DNA from: Paracoccus methylarcula
GTDB taxonomy: Bacteria > Pseudomonadota > Alphaproteobacteria > Rhodobacterales > Rhodobacteraceae
DNA length: 64,000 nt
Assembly: GCF_003007735.2 (NCBI RefSeq)
Contig: NZ_PXNQ02000002.1
Span: forward strand, 186,001-250,000
Reading direction: 5' to 3'
How positions within the stretch are numbered: position 1 is the stretch's first letter; every line of letters begins with the position of its first letter. The notes under the pieces were generated by a model. The model saw only the letters and a list, made by a program, of their open reading frames with translations, ran no database searches and was not told where the DNA came from. Below are positions 1 through 7,870 of this stretch, piece after piece. Both the position numbers and the translations under genes were made by a program.

Positions 1-262
1 ACATCTCGTAGATATTGCCGACGCGATAGGCGAGATGGCCGAAATGACGGCTGTCCGATGGCAGGCCCTCGTCTCCGTCCCAGTTATAGGTCAGTTCGAC
101 CGGGCAGTCCTCTTGGCCCGGAGGAGCCATGAAGATCAGCGAGAAACGGCCCTTGTCATTGTCGATGCGGCGGGTCTCCTCCAGCCCCAGAAGGCGGAAA
201 AATTCCATCGTCTTATCGAGATCCTTCACCCGGACCATGGTGTGCAGATAGCGGATATTCAT
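1..262 (-). CDS. gloA: Lactoylglutathione lyase (glyoxalase I), N-terminal part, cut by window edge
   Basis: The start codon lies at 262 and the gene runs off the left edge, so about 87 codons are visible. The protein begins MNIRYLHTMVRVKDLDKTM, followed by FFRLLGLEETRR, then F-LIFMAPPG, LTYNWDG and HFGHLAYRV. This is the N-terminal half of the glyoxalase I fold, with the metal-ligand His early in the first module and the Glu of the LTYN strand. Glyoxalase I isomerises the hemithioacetal of methylglyoxal and glutathione to S-lactoylglutathione in the cytosol. It is divergent from thyX. The missing C-terminal half should hold the second pair of metal ligands. Confidence 0.9.
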   Translation of the reverse strand, partial: MNIRYLHTMVRVKDLDKTMEFFRLLGLEETRRIDNDKGRFSLIFMAPPGQEDCPVELTYNWDGDEGLPSDSRHFGHLAYRVGNIYEM

Positions 263-409
263 TGCGGGTCTCCTTGCTGGAATGCCGTTCGGGCGACAGA
301 TTGGCATGTGGCGCCGCGACAGGCAATGCGGTGGCCTGCGCGCAATTCGGTTGAACGACTCGCCTGCGGATGGCACAAGATGATGTGTCAGAACGAGAGA
401 TGAACCACC

Positions 410-1321
410 ATGAATACGCCAGTCACCCCCGAACAGCAGGCCGAGATCGACAATCTGCGCCAATCCCCGCGCCAGACCCTGCGGGTGATTTCCGAGGGGA
501 TGGAGCAGCATCTCTATACTGCCCATCCGGTGCTGGATCACGGTTTCGTCCGGGTGGTGGATTACATGGGCGACGACGCGGCGATCTGCCAGGCGGCGCG
601 GGTCTCTTACGGGCGGGGCACGAAATCGGTGCAGAATGACGAGGGGCTGATCCGCTACCTGATGCGGCACTGGCACTCGACCCCGTTCGAGATGTGCGAG
701 GTCAAGCTTCACGTCAAGCTGCCGGTTTTCGTCGCACGCCAGTGGATTCGCCATCGCACCGCCAATGTGAACGAATATTCGGCCCGCTACTCGATCCTTG
801 ACCGCGAATTCTACATCCCCGCACCCGAGCATCTGGCCGCGCAATCGGCCAGCAACAACCAGGGCCGGGGCGAAGTTCTGCAGGGGCAGGAGGCGGCACG
901 GGTGCTGGACCTGCTGCGCGAGGACGCGATGCGCAGCTATGACCATTACGAGGCGATGCTGAGCCAGGACGGTCAGCAGGGGCTGGCGCGGGAACTGGCG
1001 CGGATGAACCTGCCGGCCAATATCTATACCCAGTGGTATTGGAAGGTCGATCTGCACAACCTGCTGCATTTCCTGCGCCTGCGCGCCGATGCCCATGCGC
1101 AATATGAAATCCGCGCCTATGCCGATGCGCTATGCGGGATCGTCGCGGATTGGGTTCCAGCCGCCTTTGCCGCCTTCCGCGATTACCGGATGGACGCGGT
1201 CAGCCTGTCGTCGCAGGCCGTCGCGGTGCTGAAACGGCGGCTGGCGGGCGAGACGGTGACGCAGGAGCAATCGGGGATGAGCGCCCGCGAATGGCGCGAA
1301 TTCGTGGAAATCTGGGGATAA
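410..1321 (+). CDS. thyX: FAD-dependent thymidylate synthase ThyX
   Basis: The 303-aa protein makes dTMP from dUMP using methylenetetrahydrofolate, with FAD and NADPH as reductant. The ThyX signature RHRTANVNEYSARYS (RHRxxxxNExSxRY) is at residues 114-128. The flanking blocks HSTPFEMCEVKLHVKLP and LPANIYTQWYWKVDL-NLLHFL also fit the family. The ATG at 410 follows a weak GAGAG Shine-Dalgarno sequence. The gene is monocistronic, divergent from gloA and convergent with the histidine kinase gene. No thyA is visible in this window, which suits an organism relying on ThyX. Confidence 0.97.
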   Translation: MNTPVTPEQQAEIDNLRQSPRQTLRVISEGMEQHLYTAHPVLDHGFVRVVDYMGDDAAICQAARVSYGRGTKSVQNDEGLIRYLMRHWHSTPFEMCEVKLHVKLPVFVARQWIRHRTANVNEYSARYSILDREFYIPAPEHLAAQSASNNQGRGEVLQGQEAARVLDLLREDAMRSYDHYEAMLSQDGQQGLARELARMNLPANIYTQWYWKVDLHNLLHFLRLRADAHAQYEIRAYADALCGIVADWVPAAFAAFRDYRMDAVSLSSQAVAVLKRRLAGETVTQEQSGMSAREWREFVEIWG

Positions 1322-1335
1322 GCCATTCCCGGAGG

Positions 1336-1360
1336 CGCCCGCCCGTCTGCCGCGCGGGCG
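1336..1360. terminator. Weak hairpin between thyX and the histidine kinase gene
   Basis: Arms CGCCCGC (1336-1342) and GCGGGCG (1354-1360) lie between the convergent stops, with an 11-nt loop. There is no T-tract, so this is only a possible terminator. Confidence 0.3.
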
Positions 1361-2656
1361 TCACCCCGGCAGGCGCAGGATCGCCGCCAACCCGCCAAGA
1401 CGGGCGCGTTCCAGCCGCAATTCCCCGCCATGCAGCGCCGCCAGGTCGGCGACGATGGCAAGGCCAAGGCCAGAGCCCGAGGGGCCGTGCTCATCCAGCC
1501 TCGCACCCCGGATCAGGGCGCGCGGGGCATCGGTCTCGGCCATGCCGGGGCCGTCATCCTCGATGCGGATATCCAGATGGTCTTCTGCCGGGGTGACGCT
1601 TATATCCACGTGGCTTTTCCCCCATTTGACGGCATTTTCCGTCAGGTTGCCGATCATCTCTTCCAGATCCTGCCTCTCGCCCGCGAAACCCGCATCTTCC
1701 GGACAATCTGTCCGCACTGTCATGCCCTTGTCCTGAACCGGCCAGCGCAGCACCAGAAGGATGTCCTCGATGACCGGGCGGACCGGGACGCGCTGACCCA
1801 ACGTCCGGGGACCGGCCGAGCGGGCCCGGCGCAGATGCCATCCGATCAGCCGGTCCATCCGGGTAATCAATGCCTGGCCATGATGATCGCCCGGCAGTTC
1901 ATTGGCCAGCGCGGAGAGGGGCGTCTTGAGCGAATGGGCAAGATTGCCCAGATGCTGGCGCGAGCGGGCCAGCAGATCGGCGTTCTGGTCGAGGCTTGCG
2001 TTGATCTCGCTCGTCAGTGGGCGCAGCTCGCTCACATCGGGCAGGGTGAGGCGGTGGGCCCGGCCCGCCCGCACCTCCGCAAGATCCGCCCGCAACCGGT
2101 CGAGGCTGTGCAGCCCCACCGTCACCTGCAGAAGGCTGGCCGCGGCAAGTCCCAGCCCCAGAATTGCGAGCGAGATCGCGAGGGGTCGGACAATCTGGCG
2201 CAGGCTGTCATTGATCTGCGCTTGCGGGGCGGTGACCGTGATGGCGATCCGCGATGCGCTGTCCGGGATCGTCACTTCGCGCCGGAGAACCCGCAATTCC
2301 GCCCCATCCGCGCCGATGCCATGACCTCCGGCGAAATCGCCCGCCGGTCCGTCCAGCCGTCCGTCCAACAGCGAATCCGAGCGCGCAACGACCTGGTTTT
2401 CCGCCGTGACCTGCCAATACCAGCCGCTGAGTGGCAGCAGGAAACGCGGATCTGATGGGGCATCGTCAAGCTCGACCCGGCTGTCATCAACCTCGAGCGA
2501 AGCGGTCAGAGCATCGGCGATGGCTGCTGCCTCGGCATCGAAACGGTCGGTCACGAACCGCTCCAGCAGATGCGAAATGAACAGGAAGGCCGCCAGCAGG
2601 GCCACACTCAGCCACACCGCCGCCAGGATCAGGAGCCGTCCCCGGATCGATCGCAT
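1361..2656 (-). CDS. Sensor histidine kinase, PhoQ/FeuQ-like
   Basis: The 431-aa inner-membrane sensor has TM1 at about residues 7-30, a periplasmic domain at about 31-155 and TM2 at about 158-181. A HAMP-like linker follows, then a DHp helix with the phospho-acceptor H241 in NLAHSLKTPLSAL. The ATPase domain has an N-box (NLTENAVKW, about 337-345), G1 DDGPGM (367-372) and G2 GSGLGLAIV (394-402). Its start overlaps the regulator stop as TGATG at 2654-2658, so the two are translationally coupled. The periplasmic domain is acidic (DDSRVELDDAPSD), as in divalent-cation or peptide sensors of the PhoQ type. The ligand cannot be read from the sequence. Confidence 0.92.
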   Translation of the reverse strand: MRSIRGRLLILAAVWLSVALLAAFLFISHLLERFVTDRFDAEAAAIADALTASLEVDDSRVELDDAPSDPRFLLPLSGWYWQVTAENQVVARSDSLLDGRLDGPAGDFAGGHGIGADGAELRVLRREVTIPDSASRIAITVTAPQAQINDSLRQIVRPLAISLAILGLGLAAASLLQVTVGLHSLDRLRADLAEVRAGRAHRLTLPDVSELRPLTSEINASLDQNADLLARSRQHLGNLAHSLKTPLSALANELPGDHHGQALITRMDRLIGWHLRRARSAGPRTLGQRVPVRPVIEDILLVLRWPVQDKGMTVRTDCPEDAGFAGERQDLEEMIGNLTENAVKWGKSHVDISVTPAEDHLDIRIEDDGPGMAETDAPRALIRGARLDEHGPSGSGLGLAIVADLAALHGGELRLERARLGGLAAILRLPG

Positions 2657-3318
2657 CAGGCGGTGGCCCGCAGGATATAGCCCTCGCCGCGCCGGGTCTC
2701 GATCACGCCTTCGCCGATCTTCCTGCGCAGCCGTCCGATGACCACCTCTATGGATTTGAAATCGCGGTCGGTATCGGCCTCGTAAAGATGCTCGCTAAGC
2801 TCGGTGCGGCTGACGATGCGGTTCTTGTGATGGATCAGGTAACTGAGGATGCGGGTCTCGAAGGCGGTCAGTTTCAGCGCCATCCCGTCACGGGTGATCA
2901 GCCCGAGCTGGCTGTCCAGCCGCAATGGCCCGGCCTCGATCACCGGGCGGGCATGGCCTGCGGCGCGGCGGATCAGGGTCTGGGCGCGCAGCACCACCTC
3001 GTCGAGGCGAAAGGGTTTGACGGCATAATCATCGGCCCCGGCCCGGAAGCCCGCAACCTTGTCGGTCCAGTCGCCCCGCGCCGTCAGGATCAGCACCGGC
3101 ATCCCGATCCCCTGGTCGCGCCAGCGGGTCAGCACCTCGATCCCTGGCATTCCCGGCAGGCCCAGATCCAGCACCGCCACGTCATAGCTTTCCGTCGCGC
3201 CCAGATATTCGCCCTCTGCGCCGTCCATGGCCAGATCGGTGACAAAGCCCGCATCGCGCATGGCCGTGGCAAGCTGTTCGGACAAGGCCGGGTCATCCTC
3301 GACGATCAAGGCTCGCAT
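2656..3318 (-). CDS. OmpR/PhoP-family response regulator
   Basis: The 220-aa protein has a receiver domain (about residues 1-115) with acidic pocket E7-D8-D9, phospho-acceptor D51 in VLDLGLPG, T79 region (LTARGD) and K100 in VKPF. A winged-helix domain follows (about 125-218) containing TAFETRILSYL and IEVVIGRLRRKIGE-IETRRGEGY. It lies between the small PepSY gene upstream (7-nt gap) and the kinase (TGATG overlap). The sequence around HKNRIVSRTELSEHLYE resembles PhoP/FeuP-type regulators of alphaproteobacteria. The likely targets include its own operon and the divergent gene at 3813. Confidence 0.93.
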   Translation of the reverse strand: MRALIVEDDPALSEQLATAMRDAGFVTDLAMDGAEGEYLGATESYDVAVLDLGLPGMPGIEVLTRWRDQGIGMPVLILTARGDWTDKVAGFRAGADDYAVKPFRLDEVVLRAQTLIRRAAGHARPVIEAGPLRLDSQLGLITRDGMALKLTAFETRILSYLIHHKNRIVSRTELSEHLYEADTDRDFKSIEVVIGRLRRKIGEGVIETRRGEGYILRATA

Positions 3319-3325
3319 GATTTCC

Positions 3326-3679
3326 TCATTGCTTGTTTCCGACCGGTTTGCGCGCCTCTATCTGGCCGCGCCCCGCGATTTCCATAAACCGCCCCGTCCG
3401 GGCGTCCAGGCGGATATTCAGCAGGTTGCTTTGGGGCGTGATCAGCCGGATCTCATATATGAGCTGAGCCTCCAAGCGCCGCTCGAAAGGATGCGGGGGC
3501 ACGATATTCGCCGCGATGATTCGGCCCCGGTAACGGTTCGTGACCGATTCCGCGATCTCGTGCAGGGGCAGGGGGCGGAACGCGCTGATCGCCGCCTCCG
3601 ATCGGGGCGCGATATCCTGCCCGGCAACCGGAAGAGGCAGCAATAGCAGGGAAGCAAGGATCGGGGCGAGACGGTGCAT
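3326..3679 (-). CDS. Small exported PepSY-domain protein, first gene of the two-component operon
   Basis: About 117 aa. The start is taken at 3679 (MHRLAPILASLLLLPLPVAG-QD), where a clear Sec signal peptide begins; an upstream in-frame ATG at 3706 would add nine non-signal residues. The mature part has an LHEIAESVTNRYRGRIIAANI segment and a C-terminal strand pair ending in IRLDARTGRFMEIAGRG. That is the layout of a single PepSY unit. It is the promoter-proximal gene, followed by the regulator and kinase. PepSY proteins commonly accompany PhoPQ-like systems and may modulate the sensor in the periplasm, but that role is inference here. Confidence 0.8.
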   Translation of the reverse strand: MHRLAPILASLLLLPLPVAGQDIAPRSEAAISAFRPLPLHEIAESVTNRYRGRIIAANIVPPHPFERRLEAQLIYEIRLITPQSNLLNIRLDARTGRFMEIAGRGQIEARKPVGNKQ

Positions 3680-3731
3680 GCCGCCATTATGACGAATTCC
3701 AGCCAAACGAAAACCAAATGGCTCATTGGCG

Positions 3732-3776
3732 ATTCATTCGGCACGTGGCGGTTAGAGATGATTCGTCCGGTGGCGG
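3732..3776. promoter_or_regulatory. Direct repeats in the divergent PepSY intergenic region, possible regulator site
   Basis: ATTCATTCGG (3732-3741) followed by TGGCGG (3746-3751), and ATTCGTCCGG (3761-3770) followed directly by TGGCGG (3771-3776), form two related direct repeats 29 bp apart. They lie between the divergent starts at 3679 and 3813. OmpR-family regulators bind direct repeats, so this is a candidate operator for the adjacent response regulator. The assignment is inferred from position only. Confidence 0.3.
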
Positions 3777-3812
3777 AATTGCCGCCGATCGAGAAGAATG
3801 AAAGGATGTTTC

Positions 3813-4631
3813 ATGAGCAGAGATAAATTCCTGGGTGCCACGGCCATTATCGCCGTGATCGCGAGCATCGGTGGCGGCGCCATGGCCCAGACAGGGGCGC
3901 AGGGCGATCAGCGCCCGGCCAACTCGTCCTCTGGTGCCGCGCAGCCCGCCTTGCCGGCGGAACTCGAGGCGCTGAACCTGGAAAACATCGAATCCCGGAT
4001 CAAGCGTGGCGGTTTCCGCGAGATCGAAGGCAGAACCGGTGATGGCACCGAGATCGAGGCGCGGGTCGATAACTCGGGAAAACTGATCGGGGTCGAGGCC
4101 GATGACGGCCCGTTACCGCAGACGCTGATCGATTCGCTCTTGCCGCAATCGATCCGCAGCAACGAGATGATCGGACAATTCGCGGTGATCGAGGAGATCG
4201 GCTCACGCCGCGAGATGCTTGGCGTGAAGGGCGAGGATGCCCAGGGCGAGGAGATCTTCGCCCTGTTCGATCAGGACGGCCGCCTGCTGCGCTTTGGCCG
4301 CGACGACGATGACAGGCGGCCGGACGGCAAGAGAATGCATCGCGAGGGGCGTCATTGGGGACCCGATCACGGTGACGGAGCGCGGGAAAAGCATATGCGC
4401 CGGATGGCTCCCGGTCCCGATGGGGCTCACGGTGGTCCCCGGAGGATGCCCGCTCCGGAATTCGAGCCTTCCGAGGTCAACAGGCAGTTGTCGGACGCCG
4501 GCTATGGCGAGTTCGGTTTCCTGCACATGGACGGGCCGCGCATCCTGCTGGAAGCGACCAATCCGCAGGGAGAGCCGGTGACGCTGGAACTGGATCCGAA
4601 GGGCGAAATCATCCGCGAGACCGCGCGATAA
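3813..4631 (+). CDS. Exported protein with three PepSY-like units and a His/Asp/Arg-rich linker
   Basis: The start is taken at ATG 3813, preceded by AAAGGA; the ATG at 3798 lacks a good ribosome binding site. The protein has 272 aa. A signal peptide spans residues 1-25 (cleavage after AMA). Three similar units follow at about 58-97, 119-163 and 222-272, each ending in a pair of strands with a xxGxLIxxx-like turn (DNSGKLIGVEA, DQDGRLLRFGR, DPKGEIIRETA). Between units 2 and 3, residues 164-215 are rich in Asp, Arg, His and Met (RMHREGRHWGPDHGDG), a plausible metal-binding linker. It is divergent from the PepSY/regulator/kinase operon. The family and function are not firmly recognised; a periplasmic role tied to that sensor is inferred. 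Confidence 0.75.
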   Translation: MSRDKFLGATAIIAVIASIGGGAMAQTGAQGDQRPANSSSGAAQPALPAELEALNLENIESRIKRGGFREIEGRTGDGTEIEARVDNSGKLIGVEADDGPLPQTLIDSLLPQSIRSNEMIGQFAVIEEIGSRREMLGVKGEDAQGEEIFALFDQDGRLLRFGRDDDDRRPDGKRMHREGRHWGPDHGDGAREKHMRRMAPGPDGAHGGPRRMPAPEFEPSEVNRQLSDAGYGEFGFLHMDGPRILLEATNPQGEPVTLELDPKGEIIRETAR

Positions 4632-4647
4632 GCGATGCAATGAGAGG

Positions 4648-4666
4648 CCGGGGGCGCTGCCCCCGG
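4648..4666 (+). terminator. GC hairpin preceding a repeat copy
   Basis: CCGGGGGC (4648-4655), loop GCT, GCCCCCGG (4659-4666) gives an 8-bp stem 16 bp after the upstream stop. There is no U-tract. The same G5C-GCT-GC5 hairpin recurs at 54328-54342 beside the same downstream motif, so it appears to be part of a repeated element as well as a possible terminator. Confidence 0.5.
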
Positions 4667-4672
4667 ACCCCC

Positions 4673-4695
4673 GGGATATTTGCATGAAGAAGAAG
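4673..4695 (+). repeat. Dispersed repeat, core GGATATTTGCATGAAGAAGA (copy 1)
   Basis: This copy reads GGGATATTTGCATGAAGAAG and lies directly after the 4648-4666 hairpin, between convergent genes. Related copies are at 9791-9812 (minus), 46956-46978 (plus), 46985-47008 (minus) and 54371-54392 (plus). Confidence 0.7.
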
Positions 4696-4759
4696 GGGGG
4701 CGTGGAGCCGCCATGTCACGCGCCCCCCGGTATTGCCTGGACCGTTTCGGGCTACCGCA

Positions 4760-5932
4760 TCAGGCGCGGGCCGCGATGACCTTGGCGGCGGCTTCGAGCG
4801 CGCCGGGACCGTGGGGGATGGAGAGGGCGGTCATTCCCGCCTCCATCGCGCCAAGCGCGGCCATGACCATGGCGGCATTGCAATAGCCCATATGTGCGAT
4901 ACGCAGCGCGTTGTCGGGATCCTTCGCCCCGAGCCCGACGCCAAGGGTGACGCCGGTCCTGGTGGTGACCCAGTCCCGCAGGGCATCGGCCCGGGGCAGC
5001 GACAGCGCCGTGACGGAATGCGCGCGCCCCGCCGGATCGGCCACGGTCAGCCGGATGCCGGGATTTCCCGCGCCCCAGGCCTCGACTGCGGCCCAGACCG
5101 TTTCGGCCAGGGCTGCATGACGCGCCCAGACTGTCTCCAGCCCTTCCTCGTCCAGAAGCATGCACAGTGCCTCTTCCAGGGCGAAAAGCTGCGGAACCGG
5201 CGGCGTGCCGTTCCAGAAGCGCCAGGGGGCCTCGGCCCCGGCCCGCAGATGCCAGTCCCAGACAGGGGTGGTCAGCGGGGTGCGCCCCCGCGCCGCCGCC
5301 CGGTCCGAGAACCAGAGGAACGCCGTCCCCGGCTGGCACATCAGCCCTTTCTGGCTGGCCGAGATCAGCACATCGACGCCCCAGTCATCCATATGCATCG
5401 GCGAACATCCCAATGAGGCGATGGCATCGACGACCAGCAATGCCGGATGATCCTGCATTGCCGCACGGATGGCGGGAATATCGGCGGCGGCGGAACTGGC
5501 GGTATCGGTCTGGCAGACCATCACCGCGCGGATCAGCCCGTCGCGATCCTCGGCCAGCCTTGCCGCCAGGCGCTCCGGATCGGCCGGCGCATTGTCGAAA
5601 TCCATGATCTCGACCGCCACGCCCATCTCGGATATCTGGGCGGCCCAGGATGCGCCGAAATGCCCCGAGACCAGCAGCAATGCCCGCTCGCCCGGCGCAA
5701 ACATATTGGCTGCCGCAGCCTCCCACCCGGTATGGCCATTGCCGATATAGGGGGCGAGATTCGCCTTCGTTCCCGCCAGCCGCTTCAACTGGTCCATCAC
5801 GTGCTGGTTCAGCTTTGGCAGTTCCTCCCCGTAGATGTCGGGAGAAGCGCGATGTGCCGCGCGCAGCACGCGGTCCGGGGTGGGCGAGGGGCCGGGAATG
5901 GCGATGACGGGATGCCCAAGGGCCAGGCTCAT
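4760..5932 (-). CDS. PLP-dependent class V aminotransferase (alanine/serine-glyoxylate aminotransferase family)
   Basis: The 390-aa enzyme has the fold-type I, class V layout. It begins with an IPGPSPTPDRVLRAAHRASPD lead-in near residues 12-32. GNGHTGWEAA is at about 64-73, the PLP-binding Asp (VVDAIASLG, D169) follows, and the Schiff-base lysine is K195 in ISASQKGLMCQPG. Family members transfer an amino group from alanine or serine to glyoxylate, or act on related substrates; the exact substrate cannot be decided. The length matches the family. It is convergent with the PepSY protein gene and divergent from the ABC exporter, apparently a single-gene unit. Confidence 0.9.
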   Translation of the reverse strand: MSLALGHPVIAIPGPSPTPDRVLRAAHRASPDIYGEELPKLNQHVMDQLKRLAGTKANLAPYIGNGHTGWEAAAANMFAPGERALLLVSGHFGASWAAQISEMGVAVEIMDFDNAPADPERLAARLAEDRDGLIRAVMVCQTDTASSAAADIPAIRAAMQDHPALLVVDAIASLGCSPMHMDDWGVDVLISASQKGLMCQPGTAFLWFSDRAAARGRTPLTTPVWDWHLRAGAEAPWRFWNGTPPVPQLFALEEALCMLLDEEGLETVWARHAALAETVWAAVEAWGAGNPGIRLTVADPAGRAHSVTALSLPRADALRDWVTTRTGVTLGVGLGAKDPDNALRIAHMGYCNAAMVMAALGAMEAGMTALSIPHGPGALEAAAKVIAARA

Positions 5933-6048
5933 GATGGCGTTCCTTCACAAACTGCAAAATCGGTATGCCTCTTGCCGCCCGTCGTCAACTGGCAAGCCTC
6001 GCCGGACTCGCGGCTTGCCCGCGACTGCCGGGACGGGCTATGGCGGTA

Positions 6049-6089
6049 GGGAGGTCTCCGGCCCGGCTACGGCGGGCCGGAGACCTCCC
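6049..6089. repeat. Perfect 17-bp inverted repeat upstream of the ABC exporter gene
   Basis: GGGAGGTCTCCGGCCCG (6049-6065), a 7-nt loop and its exact reverse complement (6073-6089) lie between divergent genes, ending 27 nt before the GTG start at 6117. No T-tract follows. It could form a strong RNA hairpin in the exporter leader or be a two-fold DNA site. Confidence 0.75.
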
Positions 6090-6116
6090 GGTTCTGCCAA
6101 GGAGAAGATCATTCCC

Positions 6117-7870
6117 GTGACACAATCCGCCACCCAGGAGCTTCCGTCGCGCCGCCTGTTCGCGAGGCTCTGGAAGAATTACCTTCACCAGCATCGCGGT
6201 TCCATGGCCCTGGCCTTTGCCTGATGACGGTCGAAGGCTCGACGCTGGCGCTGATCTCATGGATGCTGAAGCCGCTTTTCGACCGGGTCTTCGTCGGCAA
6301 GGAGGCCGATGCGCTCTGGTGGGTCGGCGGCGCGATCTTCTCGATCTTCCTGCTGCGCGCACTGACCCTGATCGCCAGCCGGTCCTTGCTGAAACGTATT
6401 TCGTTGAACATCTCGACCGAGATGCAGCGCGACATGCTGGCGCATATCCTGACGCTGGATGGCCGGTTTTTCCGGGACAATTCCCCCGGTGCGCTGATCG
6501 AGCGTATCCAGGGCGATACGATTGCCGTGCAGGGGGTATGGGCGACCATCATCACCGGCGCCACGCGCGACGTGATCTCGCTGATCGGGCTGTTCGCGGT
6601 CGCCGTCACCATCGATCCGGCCTGGACGGTGGCGGCGCTGATCGGGATCCCGCTGCTGGTCGCGCCCGCCGCGCTGATCCAGCGCTATATCCGCCGCAAG
6701 ATGCGGCAATCCCGCGCCAATGCCAGCCTGCGCGCGACACGGCTGGACGAGATCCTGCACGGCATCGCCTCGATCCGGCTGAACCGGGCCGAGGGGGCGC
6801 AGACACGGCGCTTTGGCGAGATCATCGGGCGTATCCGGCGTGCCGAGATCAAGGTTGCCGCGACCAGCGTGCTGATGCCCGCGCTGACCGATATCGTGAC
6901 CGGGATCGGCTTCGTGGCGGTGCTGGCGCTTGGCGGCAGCCAGGTGATGGAGGGCACCCGCAGCGTCGGCGATTTCATGTCCTTCTTCACGGCGCTGGCG
7001 CTGGCCTTCCAGCCGATGCGGCGCCTAGGCGGAACGGCGGGCAACTGGCAGACCGCCGCCGCGAGCCTTGAGCGGATTTACCAGATACTGGACACGCATC
7101 CCACCATCCTGTCCGGCCCGCGCCGCGAGGCGCCCGCCGACACCTCGATCGAACTGGACGATGTGCGGCTGTCCTATGACGGCCAGCAGGTGCTTCACGG
7201 GCTGAGTTTTCGCGCCGAGGCCGGGCAGACCACCGCCCTTGTGGGGCCGTCCGGGGCCGGAAAGTCCACCGTCTTCAACCTGCTCACCCGGATGGTCGAT
7301 CCCGATGGCGGGCGTGTCCTGCTGGGAGGGGTTCCGGTCGCCGAATACGATCTTGAAACGCTTCGCGACCAGTTTTCGACCGTGTCGCAAGAGGCGGCGC
7401 TATTCGACGAAAGCTTGCGCGACAATATCCTGATGGGACGGCCCGATGCCGATGAGACCGCGCTCAGGCAGGCATTGGAGGCTGCGCATGTCTCGGAATT
7501 CACCGACGGGCTGAACCAGGGGCTGGACAGCGCGGCGGGTCCGCGCGGCTCATCCCTGTCGGGGGGGCAGCGTCAGCGTGTCGCCATTGCCCGGGCCGTG
7601 CTGCGCGATGCCCCGATCCTGCTTCTGGACGAGGCCACCAGTGCGCTGGATTCCGCCAGCGAGCGGCTGGTGCAGGATTCGCTGGACCGGCTTTCCAAGG
7701 GGCGCACCACGCTGGTCATCGCGCACAGGCTCTCGACCATCCGCAATGCCGACAAGATCGTGGTGATCGACGCGGGCAGGGTTGTCGAACAGGGAAGTCA
7801 TGACCAGTTGATGAGCAAGGGCGGCAGCTATGCCAGCCTTGTCGCAATGCAATTCGGAGAACCCTCATGA
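6117..7870 (+). CDS. MsbA-like ABC exporter (fused permease/ATPase), single-base frameshift near 6221
   Basis: The predicted full start is GTG 6117, preceded by AAGGAGAAG at 6099-6107. The first frame encodes 35 residues (VTQSATQELPSRRLFARLW ... MALAFA) and stops at TGA 6222-6224. The rest begins MTVEGSTLALISWMLKPLFD in the next frame at ATG 6224. In homologues the first TM helix runs straight through this point, so one base seems to be missing (GCC-TG where GCC-CTG is expected). The ATPase part has Walker A GPSGAGKST, ABC signature LSGGQRQRVAIARA, Walker B ILLLDEATSALD and the switch His in VIAHRLST. The MsbA/lipid exporter family flips lipids or exports drugs across the inner membrane; the substrate is unknown. 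ygfZ follows by ATGA overlap. Confidence 0.88.

Noticed and set aside
4680..4886. Frame starting at ATGAAGAAGAAG in the dispersed repeat (copy 1)
   Set aside because: The other copies keep the ATGAAGAAG but their downstream frames differ, so it is a DNA motif and not a gene start.
6117..6224. Programmed ribosomal frameshift in the exporter gene
   Set aside because: There is no slippery heptamer or pseudoknot signal at the break, and three other genes here show the same one-base loss.
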